From contig CADAZN010000001.1 in the NCBI GenBank assembly GCA_902792435.1, forward strand, positions 186,001-250,000: a DNA stretch of 64,000 nt. Reading direction: 5' to 3'. Below are positions 26,163-35,630 of this stretch, piece by piece. The position numbers were made by a program, and so were the translations under genes. Under the pieces are notes generated by a model. It saw nothing but the letters and a program-made list of their open reading frames with translations. It searched no databases and was not told where the DNA came from. The stretch comes from an uncultured Bacteroidales bacterium. Lineage in GTDB: Bacteria; Bacteroidota; Bacteroidia; Bacteroidales; Muribaculaceae. Positions within the stretch are counted from its first letter, which is position 1. Each line of letters opens with the position of its first letter.

Positions 26163-27398
26163 TTACAAGGATGAAGATATTGCTGCAAAATTAGAACTAT
26201 CCAACTGTTGTTGAGCATAATCACGTGTTAGCACAAACTTTTTCTTCTTCATTGATGGCAAGGAGTACATAGCATCCATCATAATTGTCTCAAAGATGGA
26301 CCTAAGTCCACGTGCCCCCAGCTTATATTCAATAGCTTTATCAACAATGAAATCGAGAGCCTCGTCTTCAATGGTGAATGCGATACCATCCATAGACAAT
26401 AGTTTCTCATATTGCTTGACAATGGCATTCTTGGGCTCAACCAGGATGCGCCTAAGTGCATCACGGTCGAGAGGCTCAAGATTGGTGACAACCGGCAAGC
26501 GACCTATAATTTCAGGAATCAGTCCGTAAGAGCGCAAATCTTGTGGGGCCACATAGTGCAGCAGTTTCTCTCTCTCAGTCTTATTCACATGATTACCTGC
26601 CCCGTAGCCCACAACATGAGTGTTGAGACGCAATGCAATTTTGCGCTCTATACCCTCAAAAGCGCCACCACAGATGAACAATATATTCTTAGTGTCAACA
26701 GGGATCATCTTTTGTTCAGGATGCTTGCGTCCGCCTTGTGGCGGCACGTTAACAATAGAGCCCTCAAGCAGCTTGAGCAGTCCCTGCTGAACACCTTCAC
26801 CGCTCACATCGCGAGTAATTGATGGGTTGTCGCTCTTGCGTGCGATTTTATCAATCTCATCGATGAACACAATGCCTCGCTCAGCCTCCTTAACATTATA
26901 GTCGCAAGCCTGAAGCAGTCGCACAAGCAAACTTTCAATATCCTCACCCACATAACCAGCCTCGGTAAGAACAGTTGCATCAACAATAGCAAACGGCACT
27001 TTAAGCAGTTTCGCTATAGTCTTGGCTAGCAGAGTCTTTCCCGTTCCAGTGGGTCCAACGATAATGATGTTAGATTTCTCAATATCAATATCATCTTTGT
27101 TCTGAGACAAACGTTTATAATGATTGTAGACAGCCACCGAGAGATATTTCTTGGCACTCTCCTGCCCTATTACATACTGATCGAGATATTCCTTTATCTC
27201 CTGAGGTTTGGGCAATTCTTTCAAGTCTAAGTCACTGAGCAAGCTCTCTTGCATCTTGCCTAGATACTCTTTAGATATTTCATTGGCTCTTTCGGCACAC
27301 TCATTGCAAATGAACCCGTTCAACCCAGGAATGAGCAGGTCCACCTCTCGCTGACTGCGACCGCAAAAGTCACATCTCATCGTTTCTTTTTTAGCCAT
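26163..27398 (-). CDS. clpX: ClpX ATPase subunit of the Clp protease
   Basis: The 411-residue protein starts with the zinc-binding domain (CDFCGRS and CNEC cysteines). It has Walker A GPTGTGKT, the pore-loop GYVG within [11 protein letters not shown], Walker [10 protein letters not shown] and the sensor region [11 protein letters not shown]. ClpX unfolds tagged substrates and feeds them to ClpP. It lies 23 bases after clpP, so the two are co-transcribed. Confidence 0.98.
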   Translation of the reverse strand: MAKKETMRCDFCGRSQREVDLLIPGLNGFICNECAERANEISKEYLGKMQESLLSDLDLKELPKPQEIKEYLDQYVIGQESAKKYLSVAVYNHYKRLSQNKDDIDIEKSNIIIVGPTGTGKTLLAKTIAKLLKVPFAIVDATVLTEAGYVGEDIESLLVRLLQACDYNVKEAERGIVFIDEIDKIARKSDNPSITRDVSGEGVQQGLLKLLEGSIVNVPPQGGRKHPEQKMIPVDTKNILFICGGAFEGIERKIALRLNTHVVGYGAGNHVNKTEREKLLHYVAPQDLRSYGLIPEIIGRLPVVTNLEPLDRDALRRILVEPKNAIVKQYEKLLSMDGIAFTIEDEALDFIVDKAIEYKLGARGLRSIFETIMMDAMYSLPSMKKKKFVLTRDYAQQQLDSSNFAAISSSL

Positions 27399-27421
27399 AA
27401 ACGATAATTATAAAACTATAT

Positions 27422-28096
27422 TTATTTAGCTTTCTCGAGCACCTTGTCAATCATGCCATATTCGAGAGCTTCTTGTGATGTCATCCAGTAATCACGGTCG
27501 CTATCGGCATATACCTTGTCATAGGGTTGTCCAGAATGGGTCGAAATGATGTTATAAAGTTCTTCTTTAAGTTTCTGTATCTCACGTGCAGTGATTTCAA
27601 TATCGGAAGCTTGACCCTGGATTCCTCCCATTGGCTGATGAATCATCACGCGGCTGTGCTTGAGAGCAAATCGCTTGTCCTTTTGTCCGGCGACAAGCAA
27701 GATAGCAGCCATTGATGCGGCCATACCTGTACAGATTGTTGTGACATCACTCTGAATGTATTGCATAGTGTCGTAGATGCCCAATCCAGCATAAACAGAT
27801 CCACCAGGAGAATTGATGTAAATTGAAACATCCTTACCAGGGTCAGCGCTGTCGAGGTAAAGCAGCTGAGCTTGTATAACGTTGGCTGTATAGTCATCGA
27901 TTTGGGTACCTAAGAAGATGATGCGATCCATCATCAAGCGTGAAAACACATCCATTTGTGCAACATTGAGCTTACGTTCCTCAATGATTGTGGGCGAGAT
28001 ATAACTGCTCTCAATCATAGCTTGAGTTGTCTGGTCAAAAGTCAAACCATTCATTCCCAAATGGTTCACTGCAAAATTTCTAAAGTCGTTTTTCAT
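27422..28096 (-). CDS. clpP: ClpP proteolytic subunit
   Basis: The start chosen is ATG at 28096 (MKNDFRNFAVNHLG), giving 224 residues. A TTG at 28129 would lie within the -7 promoter box and is rejected. Catalytic Ser is in GMAASMAAILL and His in SRVMIHQPMGG; the conserved FLGTQIDDYTANVIQAQLLYLDS is present. ClpP forms the tetradecameric serine protease chamber used by ClpX. The promoter lies just upstream, and tig, the next gene upstream, ends in its own terminator. Confidence 0.97.
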   Translation of the reverse strand: MKNDFRNFAVNHLGMNGLTFDQTTQAMIESSYISPTIIEERKLNVAQMDVFSRLMMDRIIFLGTQIDDYTANVIQAQLLYLDSADPGKDVSIYINSPGGSVYAGLGIYDTMQYIQSDVTTICTGMAASMAAILLVAGQKDKRFALKHSRVMIHQPMGGIQGQASDIEITAREIQKLKEELYNIISTHSGQPYDKVYADSDRDYWMTSQEALEYGMIDKVLEKAK

Positions 28097-28126
28097 TATT
28101 CTTTTATATTTTGATGTTTTTATTTT

Positions 28127-28157
28127 CAAAGATAGTAATTTTTTCTCTATTATGCAA
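28127..28157 (-). promoter_or_regulatory. Promoter of clpP-clpX
   Basis: On the minus strand, TTG (28155-28157) is followed by 20 bases and TATCTTTG (28127-28134). This is an exact consensus fit 31 bases before the chosen clpP start. Confidence 0.72.
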
Positions 28158-28219
28158 CTATCATCCCTTTTTTAAACGATATTTCACAAATAAACACTCA
28201 TATCAGCGATGAGTTAGAC

Positions 28220-28265
28220 AAATGAGACAAAAAAGATGTGTGGCAACCAATGGGCTACCACACAT
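28220..28265 (-). terminator. Terminator of tig
   Basis: ATGTGTGG (28236-28243) pairs with CCACACAT (28258-28265). On the minus strand CTTTTTTGTCTC follows. It lies just after the tig stop and before the clpP promoter. Confidence 0.7.
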
Positions 28266-28288
28266 GTTACACATAAATATTAATGTGT

Positions 28289-29647
28289 TTACTTCTTTTC
28301 CTCAAAGAGTTTGTTGAACTCCTCAACTGTTACGTTCTTCTCGGTAAGGCTAACGTTGTCGCGAATAGTAGCGAACACCTTGTCCTCGAAAGCACGGCGG
28401 TTGATTTCCTTAGCATAGTCCTTATTTTCCATGAGCTCGCCAGCATAGCGGTCGAGAGTCTCGTCGGGAACATTGCCAATACCATACTGAGCAAATTGCT
28501 GAGCTGCATAGATGCGAGCGAGACGCATTTGGTCTTCTTTCTCGATTTTCACATCATATTGCTTAGCAACCTTCTCCTTTATGAGCTGCCAAACGATTTC
28601 CTCGCGAGTGCGTGGATACTCCTCCTCAATCTTAGCGGGCTCAGTATCTTTGTTGATAGAAGTGAGATATCTCTTCAAGAACTCATCGGGAAGTTCTAGA
28701 GCGCCAACCTTCTTAACAAGCACTTTCTCGGCATCGATAGTGAAACGGTAGTTGCTATCGCTCTTGAGTTGTCCTGCAAGCATATCTTTAATCTTGGCAT
28801 AATATTCATCTTCGGTCTTTGCCACGTCTTTGCCAAATACCATGTCATAGAGCTCCTGGCCAAGTTCAGCATCCTTGTTTACGAGAATCTCTTCAACCTT
28901 GAAGTTGAAATCACTCTCAATATTCTCGGCTTGATCCTTATCAACTGAAAGCATTGCAGCCATTTCGGTGACATTACCGCCAGAACTCAAGCGAGGATTG
29001 AAAGTAATAGTATCATTAACTTTGAGTCCAACAAATTTAGCTTTCTCCACCTCATCCTTGAGATACTTGGGTGAAACTATAGTGCGCTCAACTTTGATAC
29101 CATCTTCCTTGACATTGCCATCTTTATCAAGCTCTTCCATAGAGCCACGCAGCAAAGCATCCTCGGTAGAAACGTCACCAGGAACCTGAGTTCCGAAACG
29201 TTTCTTGAAAGCATTGCTCTGATCGTCAATCATAGCCTGACTAACCTCAATGTTATAGTAAGGAACCTTCACGCGCTTATCGAGCTTAAGATCAAACTCT
29301 GGAGCGAAGCCAAGGTCAAACTTGAACTCAAAGTTCTTTTCGTTGACGAGATCAACCTTGGTGTCTTTGGATAACATGGGCTCACCCAGCAGGTCGATAT
29401 TGTTCTCACGAATGTAGTTAGTGAGCTCGCGGCTAACAATCTCATCAACTACTTCGGCAGTCACTTGACCACCATAATGCTTCATGAGCAATGATGCAGG
29501 CACATGTCCTGGACGGAAACCCTTGATGGGACGACGTCGACCCAGAAGTGACAATTGCTTCTTAACTTCGGCTTGATAATCCTCTTCAATTAGCGATATT
29601 GTGAGAACTCCGCTCACGTTACCGTTCTTGTCTAATGTTACGTTCAT
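28289..29647 (-). CDS. tig: Trigger factor
   Basis: The 452-residue protein has the ribosome-binding N-terminal domain with the GFRPGHVP signature near residue 43, an FKBP-like middle region and a long helical C-terminal arm (from about 240). Trigger factor binds L23 at the tunnel exit and shields nascent chains. The middle isomerase domain is poorly conserved by eye. It is monocistronic by its flanking signals: promoter at 29706-29735 and terminator at 28220-28265. Confidence 0.93.
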   Translation of the reverse strand: MNVTLDKNGNVSGVLTISLIEEDYQAEVKKQLSLLGRRRPIKGFRPGHVPASLLMKHYGGQVTAEVVDEIVSRELTNYIRENNIDLLGEPMLSKDTKVDLVNEKNFEFKFDLGFAPEFDLKLDKRVKVPYYNIEVSQAMIDDQSNAFKKRFGTQVPGDVSTEDALLRGSMEELDKDGNVKEDGIKVERTIVSPKYLKDEVEKAKFVGLKVNDTITFNPRLSSGGNVTEMAAMLSVDKDQAENIESDFNFKVEEILVNKDAELGQELYDMVFGKDVAKTEDEYYAKIKDMLAGQLKSDSNYRFTIDAEKVLVKKVGALELPDEFLKRYLTSINKDTEPAKIEEEYPRTREEIVWQLIKEKVAKQYDVKIEKEDQMRLARIYAAQQFAQYGIGNVPDETLDRYAGELMENKDYAKEINRRAFEDKVFATIRDNVSLTEKNVTVEEFNKLFEEKK

Positions 29648-29705
29648 TTCTCTTTTTTAAAATCTATATATTCTGCTTTTTTATCGTTTCAAGTTTTTGA
29701 GCCTG

Positions 29706-29735
29706 CAAAATTACTGCAAATCCGTTGAATTACAA
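29706..29735 (-). promoter_or_regulatory. Promoter of tig
   Basis: On the minus strand, TTG (29733-29735), 19 bases, then TAATTTTG (29706-29713). The fit is exact. Confidence 0.72.
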
Positions 29736-29780
29736 AATGAAAAAGCAATATTTTTAAAATAATCTAGAGGTAAAGTATTT

Positions 29781-29879
29781 TTGATTCACCAAACTCACCT
29801 GACTCGGTTGACTCACCTGACTCAGTGGAATCACTGGAATCACTGGAATCACTGGAATCAGTGGAATCAGTGGAATCGC
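29781..29879. repeat. Array of eleven phase-locked 9-bp units
   Basis: Reading in steps of nine from 29781 gives TTGATTCAC, CAAACTCAC, CTGACTCGG, TTGACTCAC, CTGACTCAG, then three TGGAATCAC, two TGGAATCAG and one TGGAATCGC. The last six units are nearly identical and the first five diverged, but none breaks the 9-base phase. It lies between dnaK and the tig promoter. Confidence 0.9.
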
Positions 29880-29900
29880 TAAATTTTCTTAAAAGTATGA

Positions 29901-29928
29901 GCCCCATGGCATTTTGGTGTCATGGGAC
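29901..29928 (-). terminator. Hairpin after dnaK, possible terminator
   Basis: GCCCCATGGCA (29901-29911) and TGTCATGGGAC (29918-29928) pair with one wobble and one mismatch. Only a weak T-rich tail follows on the minus strand. It begins 26 bases past the dnaK stop. Confidence 0.45.
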
Positions 29929-29953
29929 CCACATTGTTATTTATAGTGTGATA

Positions 29954-31897
29954 TTACACCTCTTCGTAGGGAACATCCTGAGCACTGTCGCCACCTTGGT
30001 TGCCACCTTGAGGGCCTGCACCTGGGTTAGCGCCACCAAATCCGGCTGCGCCTGGATCGAAGCCTGCACCTGGCTGAGGTCCACCCTGTGCACCACCAGC
30101 TTGGTTATACATTTGTTGTGAAGCCTCGTGGAACACAGCCTCAAGTTCCTTGGTTGCAACATCGATAGCATCGATATCCTGATTCTTGTGAGCCTCCTTG
30201 AGTTTGCCAAGTGCTGTCTCAATCTGACTCTTCTTGTCGGCAGGAAGTTTGTCGCCAAGGTCCTTCAGGCTCTTCTCGGTTTGGAATATCATCGCGTCGG
30301 CCTGATTAATCTTGTCGATGCGCTCTTTCTCCTTAGCATCGGCTGCAGCGTTGGCGCTAGCCTCATCTTTCATACGCTGAATCTCAGCGTCGCTCAAGCC
30401 GCTCGAAGCCTCGATGCGGATGCTCTGCTCTTTGCCTGTAGCCTTATCTTTGGCACTCACGTTCATGATACCATTGGCATCAACCTCAAAGGTAACCTCG
30501 ATTTGAGGAATTCCACGAGGTGCTGGAGCAATGCCATCAAGATGGAACATACCCAAAGTCTTGCAGTCGCGTGCCATTGGACGTTCACCCTGCAGCACGT
30601 GGATTTCAACGCTTGGCTGATTGTCGGCAGCAGTCGAGAACACCTGACTCTTGCGAGTTGGGATTGTTGTATTGGCATCGATGAGTTTTGTCATCACACC
30701 ACCCAAAGTCTCGATGCCCACACTCAGGGGCACAACGTCGAGCAGTAGCACGTCTTTCACGTCACCGCTGAGAACACCACCCTGGATTGCAGCGCCCACA
30801 GCAACTACCTCGTCGGGGTTAACACCCTTAGAAGGAGCTTTACCGAAGAAGCGCTCAACAATCTGCTGGATAGCAGGAATACGTGTAGAACCGCCCACGA
30901 GAATCACCTCATTGATGTCGCTTGGAGTGAGGTTAGCGTCACGCAAAGCCTGCTCACAAGGCTTGATGGTGCTCTGGATAAGGTCGTCGCACAGCTGCTC
31001 AAACTTAGCACGGCTCAAGGTCTTGACTAAGTGCTTGGGAATTCCGTTAACTGGCATAATGTAAGGCAAGTTAATCTCAGTGCTCATCGAGCTAGACAGT
31101 TCAATCTTAGCCTTCTCGGCAGCTTCTTTCAGACGTTGGAGAGCCATTGGATCCTTGCGCAAGTCAATGCCCTCATCATTCATGAACTCCTCGGCAAGCC
31201 AGTTTATAATGCGCTGGTCGAAGTCGTCACCACCAAGATGAGTGTCACCATTGGTTGACTTAACCTCAAACACACCATCACCAAGCTCAAGGATAGAGAT
31301 ATCAAATGTGCCACCACCAAGGTCAAACACAGCAATGCGTTTGTCACTCTGGTCCTTGTCAAGACCATAAGCAAGAGCAGCAGCAGTTGGCTCGTTCACG
31401 ATACGCTGCACATTAAGTCCAGCAATCTCACCTGCCTCTTTAGTTGCCTTACGCTGAGAGTCATTGAAGTAAGCTGGAACAGTAATTACCGCGTCGGTAA
31501 CAGTAGTTCCGAGATAATCCTCGGCGGTCTTCTTCATCTTTTGAAGAATCATTGCCGAAATCTCTTGAGGAGTGTACTGGCGGCCGTCAATCTCAACACG
31601 TGGTTGGTTGCTGCCGTTATTCACTACTTTATAAGGTACACGCTCAGTCTCTTTCAGAGTTTGATCATAGGTCTCACCCATGAAACGCTTGATTGAGTAC
31701 ACTGTGCGGGTTGGATTGGTGATAGCCTGACGTTTAGCCGGGTCACCCACTTTACGTTCGCCACCGTCAACAAAAGCCACCACGCTAGGGGTGGTGTTGC
31801 GGCCTTCACTGTTAGGAATAACAACGGGGTTCTTGCCTTCAAGAACCGAAACGCATGAATTAGTTGTTCCTAAATCAATACCAATAATTTTTCCCAT
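29954..31897 (-). CDS. dnaK: Chaperone protein DnaK (Hsp70)
   Basis: The 647-residue protein has the Hsp70 signatures [14 protein letters not shown] at the N terminus, [13 protein letters not shown] near 198, and [14 protein letters not shown] in the ATPase domain. The substrate domain and a Gly/Gln/Pro-rich tail ending AQDVPYEEV follow. DnaK cycles with DnaJ and GrpE; neither is next to it here. No consensus promoter was recognised upstream, although TACAATTG near 31970 is one mismatch from a -7 box. Confidence 0.98.
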   Translation of the reverse strand: MGKIIGIDLGTTNSCVSVLEGKNPVVIPNSEGRNTTPSVVAFVDGGERKVGDPAKRQAITNPTRTVYSIKRFMGETYDQTLKETERVPYKVVNNGSNQPRVEIDGRQYTPQEISAMILQKMKKTAEDYLGTTVTDAVITVPAYFNDSQRKATKEAGEIAGLNVQRIVNEPTAAALAYGLDKDQSDKRIAVFDLGGGTFDISILELGDGVFEVKSTNGDTHLGGDDFDQRIINWLAEEFMNDEGIDLRKDPMALQRLKEAAEKAKIELSSSMSTEINLPYIMPVNGIPKHLVKTLSRAKFEQLCDDLIQSTIKPCEQALRDANLTPSDINEVILVGGSTRIPAIQQIVERFFGKAPSKGVNPDEVVAVGAAIQGGVLSGDVKDVLLLDVVPLSVGIETLGGVMTKLIDANTTIPTRKSQVFSTAADNQPSVEIHVLQGERPMARDCKTLGMFHLDGIAPAPRGIPQIEVTFEVDANGIMNVSAKDKATGKEQSIRIEASSGLSDAEIQRMKDEASANAAADAKEKERIDKINQADAMIFQTEKSLKDLGDKLPADKKSQIETALGKLKEAHKNQDIDAIDVATKELEAVFHEASQQMYNQAGGAQGGPQPGAGFDPGAAGFGGANPGAGPQGGNQGGDSAQDVPYEEV

Positions 31898-32132
31898 AAT
31901 TTATATCTGTTTTTTGTTTATAATTCGTTTTCATTAGCCATTTATTGTGGCTGTCCACCCCGCAATTGTACAAATTTCGTGCCAAACTTTTTACTGACAT
32001 ATTATAACAATGAGAAATAACATGATGTGACAAAATCTGCCAGCATGTCACTTTTGAAGGAATTAATGGAAAAAGAAAAAATTAAAAACATTATTTTGAA
32101 CGTAAAATTTATTTTTATCAAAAATCTATTTT

Positions 32133-32140
32133 TATCTTTG
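32133..32140 (+). promoter_or_regulatory. Putative -7 box of the secreted protein gene at 32176
   Basis: TATCTTTG matches the -7 consensus 36 bases before the ATG. The -33 region is T-rich without a clear TTG. Confidence 0.5.
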
Positions 32141-32175
32141 TGAAATAATAAAAAACATTTAAAAAAAATTGTACT

Positions 32176-33339
32176 ATGAAACGATATTTTATCCTGTCAA
32201 TGATGCTGGCTATTATGTTGCCAGTGGTGGCTCAACGTGCTGCAAAATCGTCTACCGAAGAGAGCCTTTATTATGCTGCTTTTGCCGATGTGCTTGAGAG
32301 CACCAACGATCTTGTCTCGGGTGCCGAGAAAGCATACTATTATGCCATTGAAGACCTTGACAATGATGGCATTAAAGAGCTAGTGATGGCTGATATCAAC
32401 AAGCTGAAGACTGTTTATAAGGTGGTTAACGGAAAGGTCCAGATTATCAGTCCCAATTACACTATCGACAATGATAAAGTGAACTGGAAACGAGTTGAGG
32501 ATTTCTATGTTTACAACGACATAGACCGCAGCAAAGACATCACTCTGAAGCACCACCCCATGTTTGCCTATGACATAAACATTGCCAAGAACCAATTCAC
32601 CGTTCCAGGCGATGTCACAAGCGAGGAAGCTGTCATGAAATCGACAAAATATGACCGCATGGTGTTCAAGCCCCATGTGGGCAACATCCATTTCGTGAAA
32701 GCCCAGAACGGCAGTTACGACAGCGATGGCAATAAGATTGACCTGGGCAAGTGCTACACCTATGCCCTTGACAATGCCGCCACCACCAAAAAGATGTTCC
32801 GCGGCTACAACAATGACCAGGCTGTCCCCATCATCGTGCCAGCGTCATGGCTCAATGACCATACCCCGTTGCAGTTCTCACGATATATGACAGGTGAAGC
32901 AAAGCCAAAAGTGTCAGCCAAAGACCGCAAACTCATTGAGCAACACTACGGTAACGGCACCGATTACAAGATTCGCAAGATTGAATGGGTTGCCACTTGC
33001 CAAGAGAAAGGCCGCTCGTTCTACAACGTGATTTTCCAGCCTTACAAGGGGCAGGTGCTATTGGCATTTGTGTGCATCGAAAAAGGCCTGGTGAAATCTA
33101 TCCACAACAACTGGTGGGAGCAAGACAAGGGATCCCCCAACCAAACAACCATTGGGCCCGACATCAATGAGCTTTTCTATTTCATGCCTGAAATCATGGT
33201 CATGACCGATGGCAAGGCTGGCTTTGAGCTTTATGTGCGCTACCACTCGCTTGAGGGCGTGCACTACGACATTTGGCGCGAAGTCGCCGGCCAGTGGTTG
33301 ACAATTCAAGGAGCCTACCATTACATCATGGCTTATTAA
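32176..33339 (+). CDS. Secreted protein of unknown function
   Basis: I do not recognise the family. The 387-residue protein has a Sec signal (about residues 1-20, ending PVVAQ). Near residue 57 is IEDLDNDGIKELVMAD, a DxDxDG-type calcium-binding loop like those in EF-hand-like or FG-GAP/VCBS repeats. The rest is a mixed beta-rich sequence with many aromatics (YVYNDIDRSKDITL, YEL-type strands). It stands alone, with its own -7 box and a strong terminator. Its codon use is somewhat richer in G and C than the flanking intergenic DNA but not strikingly foreign. Confidence 0.7.
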   Translation: MKRYFILSMMLAIMLPVVAQRAAKSSTEESLYYAAFADVLESTNDLVSGAEKAYYYAIEDLDNDGIKELVMADINKLKTVYKVVNGKVQIISPNYTIDNDKVNWKRVEDFYVYNDIDRSKDITLKHHPMFAYDINIAKNQFTVPGDVTSEEAVMKSTKYDRMVFKPHVGNIHFVKAQNGSYDSDGNKIDLGKCYTYALDNAATTKKMFRGYNNDQAVPIIVPASWLNDHTPLQFSRYMTGEAKPKVSAKDRKLIEQHYGNGTDYKIRKIEWVATCQEKGRSFYNVIFQPYKGQVLLAFVCIEKGLVKSIHNNWWEQDKGSPNQTTIGPDINELFYFMPEIMVMTDGKAGFELYVRYHSLEGVHYDIWREVAGQWLTIQGAYHYIMAY

Positions 33340-33361
33340 ACTCCAAAGTCAACGCTTACTC

Positions 33362-33408
33362 ATGCGCTATAATTCACAGTAACAGTTGAGTTATAGCGCA
33401 TATTTTTT
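33362..33408 (+). terminator. Terminator of the secreted protein gene
   Basis: A perfect 11-bp stem, ATGCGCTATAA (33362-33372) with TTATAGCGCAT (33391-33401), is followed by ATTTTTTG. Confidence 0.87.
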
Positions 33409-33478
33409 GTGTCAAAATTTTGCAACGATTTTCACAAAGATTATCACTAAATCACACATTAATTAAATAAAAAATTTG

Positions 33479-33486
33479 TACCTTTG
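33479..33486 (+). promoter_or_regulatory. -7 box of the methylmalonyl-CoA decarboxylase operon
   Basis: TACCTTTG followed by GCACG lies 61 bases before the epimerase start. The -33 element is not clear. Confidence 0.58.
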
Positions 33487-33547
33487 CACGTCTTTTTAAT
33501 GATTATATAATTAACTTATAATATAAACAATTTATTAACAATTACTT

Positions 33548-33967
33548 ATGGACATTTCACACATCGAACATGTTGGTATAGCTGTTACTAGCCTAGACGA
33601 GGCTATACCTTTCTATGAGAAATTTCTCGGTTTCAAATGCTTCGCAATCGAAGAGGTAGAAGACCAGCACGTACGCACCGCTTTCTTCAAAGTTGGCCAA
33701 ACAAAGATTGAGCTTCTTGAGGCAACCAGCCCCGACAGTGCTATCGCTAAATTCATCGAGAAGAATGGTGGCCGTGGCGGCATCCAGCACATCGCTTTCT
33801 GCGTTCAGGATGGTGTAGCCAATGCACTCCAGGAGATTCAGGACAAGGACGGCCGCGTTCTCGACAAGGCTCCCCGCAAGGGTGCTGAGGGCCTGAACAT
33901 CGCCTTTGTTCATCCCAAGACTTCAGCTGGCGCTCTCGTTGAGCTTTGCGAAGACCCCAACAAATAA
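33548..33967 (+). CDS. mce: Methylmalonyl-CoA epimerase
   Basis: The 139-residue protein has the vicinal-oxygen-chelate fold, with ligand residues visible in IEHVGIAV (His), KIELLEA (Glu), GGIQHIAF (His) and ALVELCED (Glu). It interconverts the (R) and (S) forms of methylmalonyl-CoA, linking the B12-dependent mutase to decarboxylation. It heads an operon with the decarboxylase subunits. The chosen mmdA start is 26 bases downstream. Confidence 0.94.
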   Translation: MDISHIEHVGIAVTSLDEAIPFYEKFLGFKCFAIEEVEDQHVRTAFFKVGQTKIELLEATSPDSAIAKFIEKNGGRGGIQHIAFCVQDGVANALQEIQDKDGRVLDKAPRKGAEGLNIAFVHPKTSAGALVELCEDPNK

Positions 33968-33993
33968 GAAACACTCAATACAATTCAAATAAA

Positions 33994-35607
33994 ATGAGTA
34001 AACAACTCGAAAAAATTCAACAACTCATCGACATGCGTGCCAAAGCACGCATTGGTGGCGGCGAGAAGGCCATCGCCAAGCAGCATGAGAAGGGCAAATA
34101 CACTGCCCGTGAGAGAATCAATATGCTCCTTGACCCAGGCAGCTTTGAAGAGCTTGACATGTTTGTTCAGCACCGCTGCACAAACTTTGGCCAGGAGAAG
34201 AAGTCGTTCCTCGGTGACGGTGTTGTTACTGGCTACGGAACTGTTGACGGACGTCTCGTTTATGTTTTCGCACAGGACTTCACCGTAATTGGTGGTTCAC
34301 TTGGCGAGGCCATGGCATGGAAGATGTGCAAGGTTATGGATCTTGCAATGAAGCAGGGTGCTCCCGTTGTTGGTCTTAACGACTCGGGTGGCGCACGCAT
34401 CCCTGAGGGTATCAACTCTCTGGCTGGCTATGCCGAAATTTTCCAACGCAACATCGACGCCAGTGGTGTAGTTCCTCAAATCTCGGCAATTCTTGGTCCA
34501 TGTGCTGGTGGTGCAGTGTATTCACCTGCTCTCACCGACTTCACACTCATGGCCAAGGGCACCTCGTTCATGTTCCTCACCGGTCCTGCAGTAGTAAAGA
34601 CCGTACTTGGTGAGAACGTTACCCAAGAGCAACTTGGTGGTGCACAGGTTCACGCACAAAAGAGTGGTGTTACCCACTTCGCTTGCGACACCGAGGAAGA
34701 GGTTATCGAGACCATCAAACGCCTCTTGAGCTACATGCCAAGCAACAATATGGAGGAGGCACCTCGCTATGAGTGCACCGATCCAATCGATCGCGTTGAG
34801 GACGCCCTCAACAATATTATTCCCGAGAGCCCCAATGATCCTTACAACATGTATGACGTGATTGGCGCAATCGTTGATAACGGTGAGTTCCTTGAGGTTC
34901 ATCGCGACTTTGCCAAGAACATCATCGTGGGCTTCGCTCGTTTCAACGGTCAGAGTGTGGGCGTAGTAGCCAACCAACCACAACACATGGCAGGTGTGCT
35001 CGACGTCAACGCTTCGAAGAAGGGCGGACGCTTCGTTCGCTTCTGCGACGCTTTCAATATTCCATTGGTAACTCTCGTTGACGTGCCAGGTTTCTTGCCA
35101 GGCACAGGACAAGAGTACAACGCTGTTATCCTTAACGGCGCCAAGTTGCTCTATGCCTACGGAGAGGCCACAGTTCCCAAAGTTACTGTTACCCTGCGCA
35201 AGAGCTACGGTGGTAGCCACATCGTGATGAGCTGCAAGCAGCTGCGTGGTGACATGAACTATGCTTGGCCAAGCGCTGAGATTGCCGTGATGGGTGCCGC
35301 TGGTGCCGCTGGCATTCTCTATGCCAAGGAAATGAAGGCTGCCAAGACTGCCGCCGCCGAGGCCAAAGAAGCTGGCGATGAGGCAAAGGCAAAAGAAATC
35401 ATGGAAGAGAACAAGAAATACATCGCCGAGAAGGAGCAGGAGTACAACGATTTGTTCTGCACCCCATTCAATGCAGCCAAGTATGGCTACATCGACGATG
35501 TTATCGAGCCTCGCAACACTCGCTTCCGCGTGATTCGTGCTCTTGAGCAACTTCGCACCAAGAAGTACAATAATCCAGCTAAGAAGCACGGCAACATTCC
35601 ATTGTAA
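33994..35607 (+). CDS. mmdA: Methylmalonyl-CoA decarboxylase / acyl-CoA carboxylase carboxyltransferase subunit
   Basis: The start chosen is ATG 33994 (MSKQLEKIQQL), giving 537 residues. An upstream in-frame start would overlap mce and add non-conserved residues. Biotin carboxyltransferase signatures include GGGEKAIAKQHEKGKYTARERI, GGSLGEAMAWKMCKVMDLA, DSGGARIPEG, GPCAGGAVYSPALTDF and VDVPGFLPGTGQE. It transfers the carboxyl group of methylmalonyl-CoA to biotin on the carrier protein, releasing propionyl-CoA. The neighbouring membrane beta and gamma subunits favour the sodium-pumping decarboxylase over a soluble propionyl-CoA carboxylase. Confidence 0.92.
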   Translation: MSKQLEKIQQLIDMRAKARIGGGEKAIAKQHEKGKYTARERINMLLDPGSFEELDMFVQHRCTNFGQEKKSFLGDGVVTGYGTVDGRLVYVFAQDFTVIGGSLGEAMAWKMCKVMDLAMKQGAPVVGLNDSGGARIPEGINSLAGYAEIFQRNIDASGVVPQISAILGPCAGGAVYSPALTDFTLMAKGTSFMFLTGPAVVKTVLGENVTQEQLGGAQVHAQKSGVTHFACDTEEEVIETIKRLLSYMPSNNMEEAPRYECTDPIDRVEDALNNIIPESPNDPYNMYDVIGAIVDNGEFLEVHRDFAKNIIVGFARFNGQSVGVVANQPQHMAGVLDVNASKKGGRFVRFCDAFNIPLVTLVDVPGFLPGTGQEYNAVILNGAKLLYAYGEATVPKVTVTLRKSYGGSHIVMSCKQLRGDMNYAWPSAEIAVMGAAGAAGILYAKEMKAAKTAAAEAKEAGDEAKAKEIMEENKKYIAEKEQEYNDLFCTPFNAAKYGYIDDVIEPRNTRFRVIRALEQLRTKKYNNPAKKHGNIPL

Positions 35608-35630
35608 TTCCTATTCAACACACTGAGATA

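Larger units (their letters stand above)
29648..29953. other. Intergenic region between dnaK and tig
   Basis: These 306 bases hold the tig promoter, a 99-bp array of eleven 9-bp units (29781-29879) and a hairpin just after dnaK (29901-29928). A plus-strand open frame through the array only reflects the repeat (Glu-Ser-Leu/Val periodicity) and is not called a gene. Confidence 0.6.

Noticed and set aside
29825..30121. Plus-strand frame reading Glu-Ser-Leu/Val repeats
   Set aside because: It is created by the 9-bp array and then runs antisense through dnaK; no promoter precedes it.
31960..32000. dnaK promoter or heat-shock element
   Set aside because: Only a one-mismatch -7 candidate (TACAATTG) was found with no -33 at the right spacing.
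34522..35589. 355-codon open frame opposite mmdA
   Set aside because: It is antisense to conserved carboxyltransferase motifs; the translation is low-complexity Leu/Val/His and matches nothing known.
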